Position numbers and translations under genes: made by a program
Shown here: in pieces, positions 62,826 to 64,000 of the stretch
Numbering within the stretch: the first letter of the stretch is position 1
How the letters are laid out: each line of letters begins with the position of its first letter
Notes under the pieces: model-generated
Told to the model about the DNA's origin: nothing
The model's database searches: none
The model's input: only the letters and a program-made list of their open reading frames with translations
DNA from: Gracilaria gracilis
Taxonomy: Eukaryota > Rhodophyta > Florideophyceae > Gracilariales > Gracilariaceae
NCBI GenBank assembly: GCA_030374805.1
Contig: JARGSG010000251.1
Coordinates: forward strand, 124,001-188,000
DNA length: 64,000 nt
Direction: 5' to 3'

Positions 62826-64000
62826 ATGAGCGCAGAAGAGGGCACATTTTTTGTTGACAGGGAGCCAGACGAGCTGGGAGAAGATGGTCAGCTCATGTCC
62901 CTAGAAAATGACGCCACAGAAGGCGAAGAAGGCAAAGAAGTTTCTGCACAGAAGAAGAACTCCTCAACGGCGGCGAAGCCGGTGTGGGTGGATGATGACG
63001 ACGACAAACTAGAGGTAAACCTTTTGAAGGTTCCTCGCCGTAAAAAGTTACGAAGGGATATCGGCGAAGTGAAAATATCAGCGACAGAATATTCGAAGCG
63101 GGTGCAACAATATTATTCCAATGCAAATGCGGTGAAGGGAACAGTTGGAGGATGGGCTCAACTTCCCTCACAGAAACGAAAAGCTGAATCGAATGAAAGT
63201 GATCAAGAAGCTTCTGATGAGGAAGAATTGACCGATACCGAGAAGGATTTATCTGAGAACGTGAAATCGTTGCTACAATCTACTGGAAGTTTGTTGACCA
63301 AGAGAAAACGAGCCCAAGATGCTCTAGGAGATTCACGTGGACCACCCTCACTTCCGACCAAGGTACTTCACATTGAACCCTTAAGGCGCGCAAACCATAA
63401 TGATCGTTGTCAAGCTGAGGCCCGCTGCGTCGAATTTCATCCAAGTGGGCGCCTATTACTTACTGCTGGCTTGGACAAGACGCTACGAATTTACCAAATA
63501 GAAGGTAGACACTCTACAAAGATTCAAGGTGTCCATATCAAGAATTTCCCTATTCATGGAGCGAAATTCAGCGGGGGAGGCACGGAAATAGTCCTGACGA
63601 GTCGTAGACGCGTTTTCTATCAGCTAGATGTCGAGTCAGGAAGAGCGATGATGATCAAAACGCTTTTTACCCATAGGGAGAGGTCTTGGGAAAGCTTCGA
63701 AGTGTCCGCGGATGGATCAAAACTTGGCTTTCTAGGACAGCAGGGGAAGGTTGTCATCATGGACAACAAGTCCAAACGGGAGATTGGCCAACTTCGACAC
63801 AATGGGCGCGTCGCTCATTTAGCATTTGCACCGATGGGAGATTCCGAGAACTATGTGTATTCTTCAACAGTTGAAGGAATTATTCGTCTGTGGGACGTTC
63901 GAACCATGAGTTGCGTTGATTCACACAGGGATGAGGGCGCGATACATGTAACAAGCTTGGCGGTTTCAAACAACCATTATGCTGTCGGGTCAGATTCTGG
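62826..64000 (+). CDS. UTP18: U3 snoRNP WD40 protein UTP18, 5' part (runs off the window)
   Basis: An open frame of 391 codons from ATG 62826 to the window end. UTP18 is a WD40 component of the small-subunit processome, needed for 18S rRNA maturation in the nucleolus. The N-terminus is acidic with KPVWVDDDDD, the pattern that precedes the WD40 part in UTP18. The WD40 start shows ARCVEFHPSGRLLLTAGLDK, FPIHGAKFSGGGTEIVL, RSWESFEVSADGSKLGFLG, GQLRHNGRVAHLAFAPMG and VEGIIRLWDVRTMSC, each with a close counterpart in the human protein. A putative intron is not needed in the visible part. The remaining WD repeats lie beyond base 64000. Confidence 0.93.
   Translation, partial: MSAEEGTFFVDREPDELGEDGQLMSLENDATEGEEGKEVSAQKKNSSTAAKPVWVDDDDDKLEVNLLKVPRRKKLRRDIGEVKISATEYSKRVQQYYSNANAVKGTVGGWAQLPSQKRKAESNESDQEASDEEELTDTEKDLSENVKSLLQSTGSLLTKRKRAQDALGDSRGPPSLPTKVLHIEPLRRANHNDRCQAEARCVEFHPSGRLLLTAGLDKTLRIYQIEGRHSTKIQGVHIKNFPIHGAKFSGGGTEIVLTSRRRVFYQLDVESGRAMMIKTLFTHRERSWESFEVSADGSKLGFLGQQGKVVIMDNKSKREIGQLRHNGRVAHLAFAPMGDSENYVYSSTVEGIIRLWDVRTMSCVDSHRDEGAIHVTSLAVSNNHYAVGSDS

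Noticed and set aside
1-64000. CRISPR arrays, bacterial operons, rRNA genes
   Set aside because: None seen; direct repeats present are simple sequence or short duplications, and gene structure is eukaryotic.

Overview
This is nuclear DNA of a photosynthetic eukaryote, most likely a red alga. Genes are intron-poor: most are single exons, and the five spliced genes carry only one or two GT-AG introns of about 70-115 bases. Several proteins have plastid-type N-termini (SET methyltransferase, DnaJ-type zinc finger, GNAT acetyltransferase, carrier), and there is a sedoheptulose-bisphosphatase. No bacterial operons are seen. The red-algal assignment is inference; the window has no rRNA or plastid marker to settle it.

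Layout. 1-2924: 5' part of a Ty3/gypsy LTR retroelement on the minus strand, running off the left edge. 3.1-13.0 kb: Sel1-repeat protein, sedoheptulose-bisphosphatase, tRNA-Arg(ACG), a very hydrophobic small protein, a plastid DnaJ-type zinc-finger protein, a membrane RING-H2 protein and a SprT/GCNA-like protease. 13.0-16.6 kb: relic-rich DNA with a diverged solo LTR and the RNase H end of a LINE. 16.9-20.7 kb: a coiled-coil protein and a nodulin-like MFS transporter. 20.7-23.2 kb: gene-poor. 23.2-25.6 kb: Rubisco-LSMT-like methyltransferase and a J-domain protein, convergent. 25.6-28.8 kb: gene-poor. 28.8-39.3 kb: V-ATPase subunit A, C2H2 zinc-finger protein, glucosidase I, glyoxalase I, PhzF-like isomerase and an unrecognised ORF. 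39.8-46.9 kb: GNAT acetyltransferase, COX5B, XPC/RAD4 and a mitochondrial-carrier-family (SAM-type) protein.

46.9-56.9 kb is unlike the rest: a 10-kb, GC-rich to CA/GT-rich block of simple repeats (22-base G and C runs, GC dinucleotide and CGG/CCG tracts, CCAAC tracts, then over 3 kb of interrupted CA repeat) with one plausible gene. 56.9-64.0 kb: MCM5 with two E2F-like sites in its promoter, a second RING-H2 membrane protein clearly paralogous to the one at 9.7 kb, a gene-poor interval, and the start of UTP18 running off the right edge.

Most genes are housekeeping functions with no shared pathway: DNA replication and repair (MCM5, XPC, SprT), ribosome biogenesis (UTP18), membrane energetics (V-ATPase A, COX5B), N-glycan trimming and carbon metabolism. 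The features most worth following are the perfect long palindromes with a one-base centre (17- and 27-bp arms), the RING-H2 paralogue pair, a sedoheptulose-bisphosphatase lacking both transit peptide and redox cysteines, the E2F-like sites, and the simple-repeat block.
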